A stretch of DNA of 64,000 nt. Source: Trachythela sp. YZ-2020 (Eukaryota > Cnidaria > Anthozoa > Malacalcyonacea > Clavulariidae). Every line of letters starts with the position of its first letter. The stretch's first letter is position 1. The notes under the pieces were generated by a model, which was not told the origin of the DNA, ran no database searches, and was given only the letters and a program-made list of their open reading frames with translations. The stretch covers positions 1,240,001-1,304,000 of the forward strand of contig JADLSH010000213.1 in assembly GCA_016169945.1 (NCBI GenBank), read 5' to 3'. Below, piece after piece: positions 1 to 9,542 of this stretch. Both the position numbers and the translations under genes were made by a program.

Positions 1-124
1 CCAATATTTCGCGAAGTGTCTGGCACTGGCAATAAGTTCCATATCCATATCCACACATTGTTTCTGTCTGCAGGCCCCATTAGAATGTGGGAAGGAAGTA
101 CTAGTCGATACCACATAGTGTAGA

Positions 125-715
125 GTGAGAAATAGATATGTTGTACCACAGCCATTATTGCCCTTAGGAAATGCATGTATCAGTGGCTTCCCCCTGGGGT
201 CGACCCCCTGGGATGCAGGGGGATTGGTCTTTTCACCCAGTCAAACCTTAGCAAATTCCCCTGGGTACAAGATACAGGTATTAAATACATCCCGCACCCT
301 CAAGGGCATCTTTTTTTTCAATCCTATATCAAGTTACACAGCCAGTTGCAAGTGGTATAAGCTCTCGTTTATTGACTGACTTATCAACACTAAAAAACAT
401 CAACACTAAAACATCAACAATGACTTGTAGCAAAAGATAGGAAATGTATAATATGAATGGCCCTAGACAAATCCTATAAATTCATAATAAATTCAATGCG
501 TCAAAGTCACACTCGGGAGTTTCTAAATCAAAATCTCCTGGGTACTTTCCTGTGGGTTTTCGGCTTGAGAACCAAATTTGACTTTCCCCCCACCCCCATG
601 GGATGCAAACACTTGGCAAATGTCTCTGGGTCCCCAGGGGTTGACCCCGGGGGGAAGCTGCTGATACATGGATAAGTAGGGCATAGTGTTAGTCCTCTCT
701 ACTCTTGGAACATAG
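125..715. repeat. Imperfect inverted repeat, probable degenerate non-autonomous element
   Basis: The segment around 172-240 (ATGTATCAGTGGCTTCC followed by a C/G-rich GGGGTCGACCCC stretch) recurs as a reverse complement around 600-675. The arms are diverged but colinear over roughly 70-80 bases. No clear terminal repeat or target duplication is visible. No coding sequence is supported in 1-1190. Confidence 0.5.
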
Positions 716-1332
716 GCATGATATAATTTAACATCTATGATTAACTTTTGAAGCAAACTATTAAATTGGAACTGTATTATTTTCAGCGTTTTAATTCATA
801 TATTGTCGCGGCAAATTGCTTAACATTCACGAACGAAGATTGCAAATATTTTCTAACAAAATCGCTCTATTACATATAAAACATAACAATAACCTTACCT
901 GAATATTATTCAGTAGTTGTCGATGTATTGCTTCTGAAAATCCAGTTTATCTTGGGTCAAAAATATAAAATTTCGAGCTCGATTCCCATTATTAACAGAA
1001 CAAAAATTAAAAATTTTCAAATATGGAGGTGTGATGACTCTATCCCGACTCTATACCTTTGCGCGTGTAGTAAGAAGACTAGGTACCAGTCTGCCAGTCA
1101 GCGCGCATTGCGGAATTTGTTCATTTTTCGTTCATTGGCTTTGATGGAGTGACAAAACTTCAATCACCAGTAAATGTTTAAGATTTTGTGTTACATATAG
1201 AGCTCTTAAATTCGAACTTGAGCATACCGATATAAATTTCCCGATATATTTCAATATTTTCGTAGAAATATTATAGCATACATGTGGATTTCTCAGTATA
1301 AGATTATTAACATATATATTAAGGTTGTCCCC

Positions 1333-1638
1333 TGATTTTTTCCAAAAAGAGGGACGATTTCCGTCTTCGATCCGAAATTTTCTACAACTATTATTTGTAT
1401 ATAAATCAAAGACGGCGGTTGACTGTTGTGTAAAACTACCTGAAAAATACAATAAGAACTTCGACGTTTCGAGCAAAGGCCCTTCGTCTGGAAGTTGGTA
1501 GAATGGGTCGGGAAAAAACATGTGCTTTTATAGTGAATAAAAAAGCGATCACGTGATAAAAAATAAACCAATCAGATGGATTTAATCAAAACAAACTATA
1601 AACAAAACATGGAAATCACATCACAAAATATATTAGCA
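1333..1638 (-). mobile_element. 5'-truncated Penelope-like element, 3' terminal fragment
   Basis: In minus-strand orientation this fragment is colinear with the 3' region of the Penelope-like element near 57955-58265. Shared pieces include GTGATTTCCAT, TTTGTTT, AAATCCATCTGAT, ATGTTTTTTCCCGACCCA and GAAACGTC. Its ends are fixed by comparison with the inverted-duplicate arm at 9083, where GTGGTCCCC joins TATAAGGAGAAG directly. It carries a hammerhead-like motif. It is noncoding and short, as expected for a 5'-truncated retroelement copy. Confidence 0.75.
1457..1496 (-). ncRNA. Hammerhead-ribozyme-like motif in Penelope fragment
   Basis: Read on the minus strand: helix I strand AACTTC, CAGACGA where the consensus is CUGANGA, a GGGC/GCTC-type helix II with a CTTT loop, GAAA, CGTC, and the helix I partner GAAGTT. 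The two helix I strands are perfectly complementary over six bases. One core base deviates (A for U in CUGA), so this copy may be inactive. Hammerhead motifs are known in Penelope-like elements; assigning this one is inference from primary sequence. Confidence 0.5.
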
Positions 1639-1907
1639 TATAAGGAGAAGCAAATGGGGTCAAAATAGCATTTGTGTAGTAATTGTGTAGTAATAGTACA
1701 GCCTTGTTATTTCTTTTGGTAGTGACCAAGCATCACATTTTTAAAAAGACATTTCCATGTTGAATTTGTCATTTGAAGAGATTTGTAAACAAACTGCTCT
1801 CCTGTTTTGGCAATTTGGCCAAAAACGGCCTCCGTGTTTAAATAATTTCGTGGCAAAAACAGCTCTAAATTCTAAAAGGGGCTAAACAGCCCATAATGTG
1901 ACAAGAC

Positions 1908-2258
1908 GGCCCCAGAGTTGTGTCTTGGCTCCTGTCAGAGCCAAAACGACCCCCTTTCAAATTGGCCCAAAACGGCCCCCTATGGCTAAAACGGCCCCAG
2001 AGTTGCGTTTTGGCCCCTTTCAGGGTGTCAAAACGGGCCCTTTTTAAAAGAGCCCAAACGGCTCCCTGGGGCTAAAACGGCCCCAGAGTCGTGTTTTGGC
2101 CCCTGTCAGGGCCAAAACGGCCCCTGTTTAGAAGAGCTCAAACGGCCCCTTGGGGCTAAAACGGCCCCAGAGTTGTCTTTTGGCCCCTATCAGGGCCAAA
2201 TCGGCCCCTCTTTTAAAGAGCCAAAACGGCCCCCTGGGGCCAAAATGGCCCCAAAAAA
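1908..2258. repeat. GC-rich tandem array, four ~85 bp units
   Basis: Four units begin with GGCCCCAGAGT at about 1908, 1993, 2079 and 2163, so the period is 84-86 bases. Each unit holds internal inverted pieces (GGCCAAAACGGCCCC and TTTTGGCCCC). The array is strikingly GC-rich against the AT-rich surroundings. An inverted copy lies at about 8547-8800. Confidence 0.9.
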
Positions 2259-2278
2259 ATTACTGTGTAGACTCGGCT

Positions 2279-2640
2279 ATAAGCATTATGTAATACGACA
2301 CCAATGCATTAGTTAGGCAAATTTGCGAGATTTAAAAAGTATTTTGCTACTAGTATGCATGTATTCAGTTAGTATTATACAACAATAAAATAAAATAAGT
2401 ATGATAGGTATGAAATTAGGACTTCTTTCTCGGAGTTGCATTATTGCTCTTTTGGATAAGACTTTTTCAGCTTTTCGGTATTTTTATTTTTAGTATCAAA
2501 CCGCTTAATAACTCTTAGAACACTTGACTTTGACATGTTAACGCAATTTTCCGATACGAATATTTGAATTCGCGCCTCAGCAAGAGGGCTAAAGCTCGCT
2601 GCTCTGCAGTTAAATCATGAATTCGTGCCATGTTTGTATA
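2279..2640 (-). pseudogene. Tc1/mariner-type transposase, N-terminal relic (copy 1)
   Basis: On the minus strand an ATG near 2640 opens MARIHDLTAEQRALALL, then RKIA, like the first helix-turn-helix of Tc1-type transposases. The continuation (MSKSSVLRVIKRF) lies in another frame. About 44 bases present in copy 2 (encoding part of GRRKSLTQRDERKPK) are deleted here. The catalytic DDE domain is absent. It lies in the same orientation as the copy at 8165-8553, although the GC-rich arrays beside the two copies are inverted. Confidence 0.65.
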
Positions 2641-2984
2641 TTAAAATGAAACTATTGCTACGCAATATAATTAATTTTGGAATGATATCGACCTATCAAT
2701 AGCTCAATTACCACTGAATTCTTGCTGAAAGTTTCATAAAGATATCTTGTTTAGTTTTCAAGTTACAGACATTTCAAAAGTACACAGTAAAAACATACTG
2801 GTTAAAATGACCAATTTTTATTGGTTGTAACCAATTTTAATTGGTCATTTTAACCAATTCATTAATTGGTTATTCTGAAATGACCAATTAATATTGGTTG
2901 AAACAACCAATTTTTAATTGGTTGCATTTTCTACCAATTTAAATTGGTCAATTTAACCAAAAAATTTTGGTCACTCAATGTTGA

Positions 2985-3145
2985 ATGACCAATTCTAAAT
3001 TGGTCATATCTGCAACCAATTCTAAATTGGTCATATCCGCAACCAATTCTAAATTGGTCATATCCGCAACCAATTCTAAATTGGTCATATCCGCAACCAA
3101 TTCTAAATTGGTCAAATCAATAACCAATTCTAAATTGGTCAAATG
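2985..3145. repeat. 27 bp tandem palindromic repeat array
   Basis: The unit ACCAATTCTAAATTGGTC plus a nine-base linker (ATATCCGCA, with variants) repeats about six times. Because 27 is a multiple of three and each unit is partly palindromic, both strands read as open nine-residue repeats (TNSKLVISA on +). The array lies just inside the left end of the TA-flanked transposon and is likely a subterminal transposase-binding or structural region, not a gene. Confidence 0.9.
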
Positions 3146-3585
3146 TTGGGTGCTGAAACCTATTGGGCACAAGTGCCCCAGCGGCTAAATTAATAGACAA
3201 AATCCACATGTTCGAAAACTAACAATAAATTGGTCATATTCACAACCAATTATATTAATTGATTAATGTCAAAATTATCTTATTCATGGGCTTATCTTAG
3301 ATTCGAGGTTGGAAAGGAGTACATGCCCCATACTCCCCCAAATAACTCCCCCCTGTATAATGAGCCTCTGGAATCAGGGCCTGTTCATATAAGCCGGCCT
3401 ATCCCCGCTGACTCGATTATTTGGCATTTTACTGTGGCTTCGAGACTGGCGTGAAATGAGTTTTCGTCAGAAATAGACAGAGATTATCGTTGCTGATCAT
3501 TGTTGCTTATAGGCTGGACTGTTCAGATATTTGAGATCAGTGCCTTCAGTGGTATGCAGACTCGTGCCACATATGGGCACCCAGG

Positions 3586-6351
3586 ATGCGTAGCGAGCGT
3601 GCACTCACAGCGCGTCCTTTCAAAAATCTTGTGGAATTAAAACTTTATACACCCAAATCATCTGCAAATTTTAACGAAATACGAAGAAACATTCCAATAT
3701 TTGAAGATCAAACAATCAATTGGAAAGTAAGTGTTAAACTATGTAAATATTTTTAGATTTTGCGTGTAAATATAGATTATATAATCGATTGTTTTCATGT
3801 ATAATTTTAGGCGACGTTGGTCGTTGGCCCCATTTGGCTTCAAGAATATATTATTAATAGAGATTAAAAACTTTCTATATGCCTTTGTATTTACAGATTA
3901 TCATTTCAAGCAATAAATCTGAAATAATATGTGGTCCAAGCGAGTCGAACTGTCTAAAACAATACAAACGACTACAACAGCTACACAAGTTTGTCTGCCA
4001 CAAGGTTAAGGTATGAATATTGTTGATGATTCATGAATTGATACTTAATGAAATATTGACTCATTTAGCTTTGATGTTAATACAATCACCAAAGCAAAAT
4101 ATGTAGCTTTCTATGAGAGGAGAACAATCCTTTTGTAATAATACAGTATATTGTGCTATAATAATATCATTTCTATCCAGAACCTGATATGGCATTATAG
4201 GCCATTATATATACTGGGTTTGGTGGATAATCGAAATGAGTAGGTATATACACAAATGTAAGACCTAGCCAGGAACGGTTGCGAAAAGGGCAACACTAGG
4301 TCCTCTGGCAGGAATTGAACCCACGGCCCTGCGATTCCGGTGCAGCGCTCTAACCAACTGAGCTACAACCAAGAGAAATTTCATTGGTAACACTTTTCAG
4401 GCCTTTCAGGAGTAAACATACCTGTGTTTAGCACAATATATAATATATCAGATGAAATATATATTTGGTAATTGCACACAGATAAAATGACATCCCTACC
4501 AGATTTATGCTTGCTTATTGCTTGGACTTCCTATATAGAAGGGCCAAACACAGGTAAATTTGGTGCGGCCCACCTTTTCTTTTTGTGTTGTACCAAACCT
4601 GAAATCACATTTCAGTGACAATTAATATTTCACCGTAAAAGCCCATGGAAATGATAAGTCACTTACAGCATTGTTAACTAATCTATACTAATTTTTTAGC
4701 TACTAAATTTTCTTAGGGGATCAATAATAGGGCTAACCTTTAGATCCTCCTGCAAGGGCCTATTATGTATTTATTAATTTTATAAAGGTTCCCTGAATAA
4801 ATATTTTGATGAATGAATGCTAATAATATTTTAACAGGGGGTTCATGTCACCCGAAGGTGTTTTGGAAAAAAGCCCTGATTGATTGATTGATTGATATTA
4901 ATTTAAATGCAGCATTAGTACTCTGCCCAGATCCTGGCAGGGATATTCCATAGGCTGGACAGCTTAGTTCCCAAATAAACAACTTGTGGGGTGCCCGGTC
5001 TTAATTGAAAATAACCCACATGCCCTAGGTGCATTGGGGGTAAAGTCCTCCTTAAGTCAAACTGTGGCTCTGGTCCCCCAGGGGCTCTTTCGAACAAGGT
5101 CCCATTGGTAGGTCAGCCTCGTCACCAAATAGAATAGACAAAAGTTGAAAATCACTGGTTGAAAAGCAAAAAATAAGCCAACTTTCCCCTTGATCTCCCT
5201 TTAACAGTGTAAAAGTACACTTGAGGGAGAGTACATTTTAATTTTCTGAGTCACTTAACCCTTTAATTACAATGAGCCCTGTTTAGTTTATTATCATAAC
5301 CTTGTTATGATGCAAGGCATGCTTTATAAAACCTAAAATTGAACAGAACTAAAGCTTGTGTGTTGTTGCTGTTGACACAAATAATTCATTATATTGTATG
5401 TAATCCCAATTTTCATTTTCCAGCAAATTATTGTACCACAGCAAATGACAATTTGGCAGAGCTGGGTGGGTTACTCTGGTTTGAGTAACTGAAGCAAGCA
5501 TATTGTAAACAGTTCCAGTGAGTACTTTTCAGGAAAATGTAAATTTAAAATATTACTTTACATTGCACGTCCTTGCAGCTTTAGGGTTGTTTGTTTAATT
5601 TTATCAAGGATTTAATATACCCTTGTGCATAATATTTTAACTCGGCAAGTGGCAATGCACCCTATTTTGCAGACAATACTGTTTATAAACGGCCAAGGGA
5701 AAAGTGTTGCACTTAGCCTATTAACCAAATTAGCACTGCTGTGAAGTCAGCAAGAATGATGATTTACAATGTTTCTGGCTTATGTTGTCAAAATGTCAAT
5801 GATGCACTGATACTAATTACAGAACTGCTCAGATTTGATATTTTGGCTGAAGTTAAAGTTGGGACAAAGCAGTTATGATGAGAATATCCAATTATATATG
5901 TTAGAGTTTACCGGCAATGACTATAAGCATGGTACCAAGTATACATAATGTGAATATCATTCAAATTGTCCCTTCATGCATTTGTGTTACTATCAGACTT
6001 CTATTCACTCCTAGCTAAATTTGTAAGATTGCAGTATTTCCTTAATCTGAACTTTTGAAATGTTTTGTTTTCTTTTGCAAAAGAGATGTATTTGTCATTT
6101 CGAATCTAGTATGTACAAAAATTGGTAGTATGACCTCAACAAACTTATGGCTGATATCTGATGTGTAGATATCATAAGTGTATGACATAAGTAATATTAT
6201 TTGTTGGCAAAGAAAAACTTTTTTGCTTTCTTACTTAAATTAACAGATCATCGAGGAAGCAAGGAGAGTCTTGGGAATTGGAGGTTGGGAAGGTAGGGAT
6301 GAATTTAAGAAAGATTGTCTTCAATGGTTGACTGAAGAAATGAGACATTGA
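3586..6351 (+). CDS. Unrecognised three-exon mini-gene inside the TA-flanked transposon (119 aa)
   Basis: Exons are 3586-3726, 3897-4010 and 6247-6351. All joins are phase 0 with good signals: GTAAGT after exon 1, TTTGTATTTACAG and GTATGA around exon 2, a T-rich AACAG before exon 3. The stop is TGA at 6349 and an AATAAA lies at 6465-6470. The protein starts MRSERALTARPFKNLVELK. The middle exon has three cysteines (IICGPSESNCLKQ and KFVCHKVK), and the last exon reads IIEEARRVLGIGGWEGRDEF and ends LQWLTEEMRH. It is a small, charged, soluble protein with no membrane segment, and I do not recognise the family. The frame is also open upstream of the ATG to about 3555. Intron 2 (2.2 kb) holds a SINE and could hide another exon. 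It could be a captured host gene, an accessory protein, or a chance exon chain; three open, phase-matched exons plus a poly(A) signal argue against chance. Confidence 0.55.
4200..4370 (-). mobile_element. tRNA-derived SINE
   Basis: On the minus strand the head begins GGTTGTAGCTCAGTTGG at 4370. It carries an A box (TAGCTCAGTTGG) and a B box (GGTTCAATTCC, 4311-4321) at normal tRNA spacing. The 3' acceptor strand does not pair with the 5' strand, and a non-tRNA body follows (TAGTGTTGCCC and onward), so this is a SINE head and not a working tRNA. The 3' limit near 4200 is a guess. It sits in intron 2 of the mini-gene. Confidence 0.8.
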
Positions 6352-7060
6352 TATGTTATGGGATTAGTAAAGGAATGAGCCTGCCAAAAAGCCCATGATG
6401 CATTGTTTGAAGATACTGATTAAGTCCGCACTGACCAGCTACCGGAAATTTAAAGCTGATATGCAATAAACTGGACTAAGTATTGCTGTGATCTGTAGAA
6501 TGTATATTCATAAGTATTCATGATGACAGATAGAACTTGAACTTTATATATATATATAAACTACCATGCAGGAAGTGCATGGATTCCTTGAAGAGGCAGT
6601 CAAGTGCATTTAGTCATGCATGTGGGATACAAGATGTAATAAAAGTCTTTGATCCACTTAATTCTTCTGACAGTATCCCTTGTATAATTGCATGTGAGAT
6701 TATGAGTGAAAGATTATTTCAGGACGGATCTGTTTTTGTTTCTGTCATATCACCTCAATGTAGAGTGCATCATGTACTATGTATTCTTGTGAGGATCGTC
6801 ACAGAGTGCATATGCTGAATGGACTTGATCGCTTCTTTAAGCTCTTAATCTACATATACTGTATATAGCCACCGGTCGGGTCTAACCAGAAATTGGCCTG
6901 ACAAATATACTGTATGCTATATATTCTCAATTATTAACATATTTATTTTGTATTATAAACTTAGTATTTATTTGTAATTAAAACCTATTTGATTAATTAT
7001 TTTTTTCAAGCGTCTTTTGATTGGTTTTGGTCATTTTAACCAATTTAAAATTTGGTTAAA

Positions 7061-7250
7061 ATGACCAAAAAAAATTGGTCGTTTGGATGCATCTGAGACA
7101 ACCAGTTTAAATTGGTCGTTTTAACCAAAAAAGTAATTGGTCAAAATAACCAAAAAGTAATTGGTTATTTTGACCAATTACTTTTTTGGTTAAAACGACC
7201 AATTTAAACTGGTTGTCTCAGATGCATCCAAACGACCAATTTTTTTGGGT
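7061..7250. repeat. Near-perfect ~85-90 bp palindrome in the right subterminal region
   Basis: The arm running from about 7061 to 7151 (with GGATGCATCTGAGACAACC in its middle) is reverse-complemented at about 7163-7250, centred near 7157. Both arms are made of ACCAATT variants. It would form a stable cruciform or RNA hairpin next to the right terminus of the TA-flanked transposon. Confidence 0.9.
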
Positions 7251-7675
7251 CATTTTAACCAATTTGTTTTTACTGTGTATGATAACGCAGTAAAATACTC
7301 AGACAGTCTGAGTTTTTTCTTATGTCTTGCTGTTAGTTAGGAATTTGTTAGTATTAGTTTGCTAGATAACGAAGTCTTATAAATTGCTATGGTGGTTCTT
7401 TAAACATCGTTCTATCATATAAAGATGTGATTCGTATGAAATTGTACCCTAAAGCTACGTTTGCTGCAGATTTTGCTATCTATATATATATTTTATATAA
7501 TTATAGTGTAGCTTAAAACGCACGCGCTATATTATTGTAATTTTGCGTGGTTGTAATACAAGCTATGCTTGCCGGCACTATTTGAAATATTTATTATTGG
7601 CCATTCAATGACACATCAACTCCATCTATGACTGGATCGCTTAATTATTTGCTAGCACGAATTACATTTCAAGTA

Positions 7676-8040
7676 TTTGGACAAATACACTGCCAAGTCT
7701 AATTTTACAAACAAAATGTGAATTCCCTATTTGTAGACAAGTAATTATCATGCGGGAAAGTCTAAATAGCATAAGTAACCGCACGTGTCCACAAGTAACC
7801 ATCTTTAAGCATTCAAATAAGATGCAATGTGTAGTTATTTTGGACAAATATAACTGTCTAAAGTTACACACAAATTGTGAATTCGCTATTTGTTAACGAA
7901 TAATAATCATCAAAGTATAAATAGCCCAAGTTACCACAACTAACCACAAGTAACCATCAGTAAGCATATATAAGTAAGTATATCATATATAGTTATTTAA
8001 TCAAATGGTTACTTGTGGTTACTTGTGGTTACTTGTGCAA
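7676..8040. repeat. Diverged ~170 bp tandem duplication plus GGTTACTTGT repeats
   Basis: Two diverged copies start with GGACAAATA at about 7679 and 7850 and share TGTGAATTC, CTATTTGT and AAGTAACCATC. They are followed by about three head-to-tail GGTTACTTGT units near 8007-8037, the reverse complement of the ACAAGTAACC motif inside each copy. It is noncoding. 7280-7670 shows no gene. Confidence 0.75.
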
Positions 8041-8164
8041 AAAGTCTGTTATTTTTAGATAAACACATGGTTACTTGGCATTAATATATATGTGTATTAT
8101 GTATACATATATAATCTGTATATAAGCATAATATACGCAATAAACACAACAATTTTGTTTGCAT

Positions 8165-8586
8165 TAGACTCGGCTATAAGCATTATGGAATACGACACCA
8201 ATGCATTAGTTAGGCAAATTTCCGAGATTTAAAAAGTATTTTGCTACTAGTATGCATGTATATTCAGTAAATATTATACAACAATAAAATAAAATAAGTA
8301 TGATAGGTATGAAATTAGGACTTCTTTCTCGTAGTTGCATTATTGCTCTTTTGGGTTTGCGCTCATCTCGTTGTGTCAATGATTTACGCCGACCTTGATA
8401 AGACTTTTTCAGCTTTTCGGTATTTTTATTTTTAGTATCAAACCGCTTAATAACTCTTAGAACACTTGACTTTGACATGTTAACGCAATTTTCCGAGACG
8501 AATATTTGAATTCGCGCCTCAGCAAGAGGGCTAAAGCTCGCTGCTCTGCAGGGGCCGTTTTGGCCCTGAAAGGGGCCAAAACACAA
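8165..8586 (-). pseudogene. Tc1/mariner-type transposase, N-terminal relic (copy 2)
   Basis: The minus-strand frame reads SSVLRVIKRFDTKNKN, then GRRKSLTQRDERKPKRA and RERSPNF. This is the second helix-turn-helix plus the GRPR-like linker of Tc1-type DNA-binding domains. The upstream helix is in a different frame, and its start lies against a GC-rich repeat array at 8550. There is no DDE domain. It keeps 44 bases that copy 1 lost. The two copies are in direct orientation about 5.9 kb apart. Confidence 0.7.
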
Positions 8587-9222
8587 CTCTAGGCCGTTTT
8601 AGCCCCAGGGAACCGTTTGGGCTCTTTTAAACAGGGGCCGTTTTGATACCCTGACAGGGGCCAAAACGCAACTCTGGGGTCGTTTTAGCCATAGGGGGCG
8701 TTTTGGGCCAATTTGAAAGGGGGTCGTTTTGGCTCTGATAGGAGCCAAGACACAACTCTGGGGCCGTCTTGTCACATTATGGGCTGTATAGCCCCTTTTA
8801 GAATTTAGAGCTGTTTTTGCCACGAAATTATTTTGAGTAATTTTTTTATTTTTAAACACGGAGGCCGTTTTTGGCCAAATTACCAAAACAGGAGAGCAGT
8901 TTGTTTACAAATCTCTTCAAATGACAAATTCAACATGGAATGTCTTTTTAAAAATGTGATGCTTGGTTACTACCAAAAGAAATAACAAAGCTGTACTATT
9001 ACTACACAATTACTACACAAATTATGCTATTTTGACCCCATTTGCTTCTCCTTATATGACCCCATTTGCTTCTCCTTATAGGGGACCACCTTAATACATA
9101 TGTTAATAATCTTATACTGAGAAATCCACATGTATGCTATAATATTTCTACGAAAATATTGAAATATATCGGGAAATTTATATCGGTATGCTCAAGTTCG
9201 AATTTAAGAGCTCTATAGACCA
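8547..9222 (-). repeat. Right arm of the large inverted duplication
   Basis: This is the reverse complement of 1195-2270 without the Penelope insertion. It begins in the GC-rich array (about three units, 8547-8800), continues through the sequence matching 1640-1860, and ends at the TATAGAGCTC junction near 9222. A 24-base unit (TATAAGGAGAAGCAAATGGG core) is tandemly doubled here around 9038-9080. Confidence 0.85.
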
Positions 9223-9343
9223 CTTTCATAATTAAGATGAGTTGAAATATTCTTCATTGTCCTCGTTCAGGTTAATAAATTATATTCAATTCAGTCACAG
9301 AAACGAGGCTGATAAGGCTTATTAAGATGCATATAAAAGAATA

Positions 9344-9534
9344 GGGGCAAAACGAGACACTTAAGGACACTTTACTTCTGGAAAGAGAGGGATAAATTTT
9401 TTATTGCTTTTTTTGGGCTGGGGTATTTGAGGCAGTCCCTAAAAAGAGACAAAACACAAAAAAAAATGTCGGAAATAATTTATTTAGCAGAAATCAGCAA
9501 AAACAAGAAAGTTATTTTTGTCTCATTTTGCCCC
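9344..9534. mobile_element. Short MITE with GGGGCAAAA TIRs
   Basis: The left end GGGGCAAAACGAGACA and right end TGTCTCATTTTGCCCC are inverted repeats 191 bases apart. The same termini bound the adjacent pogo-derived element at 9543, eight bases away, so the two sit end to end. It is noncoding. Confidence 0.75.
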
Positions 9535-9542
9535 GCCATGGT

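Larger units (their letters stand above)
1195..2270 (+). repeat. Left arm of a large inverted duplication
   Basis: This stretch is matched in reverse complement by 8550-9222. The shared sequence runs from TATAGAGCTCTTAAATTCGA through TTAATAATCTTATACTGAGA-type sequence into a GC-rich tandem array. The left arm carries a 306-base insertion (1333-1638) that the right arm lacks. The arms are about 6.3 kb apart and surround a DNA transposon. Confidence 0.85.
2783..7277. mobile_element. TA-flanked 4.5 kb DNA transposon with ACCAATT-rich subterminal arrays
   Basis: Both ends carry the inverted terminal CACAGTAAAAACA, followed by TTGGTTAAAATGACC-type sequence, and each end is flanked by TA (2781-2782 and 7278-7279), consistent with a TA target duplication. 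The subterminal regions (2800-3265 and 7020-7265) are built from variants of ACCAATT/AATTGGT. The interior holds a small spliced gene (3586-6351), a tRNA-derived SINE, and no recognisable transposase. It is therefore non-autonomous or carries an unrecognised protein. The superfamily is not assigned; a TA duplication alone does not settle it. Confidence 0.8.

Noticed and set aside
2985..3145. Regular 27-base repeats resembling a CRISPR array or a nine-residue protein repeat
   Set aside because: The units are contiguous with no unique spacers, sit in a eukaryotic transposon end, and are open on both strands only because the unit is a partly palindromic multiple of three.
4311..4370. tRNA gene on the minus strand
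   Set aside because: A and B boxes are present, but the acceptor strands do not pair and a SINE body follows.
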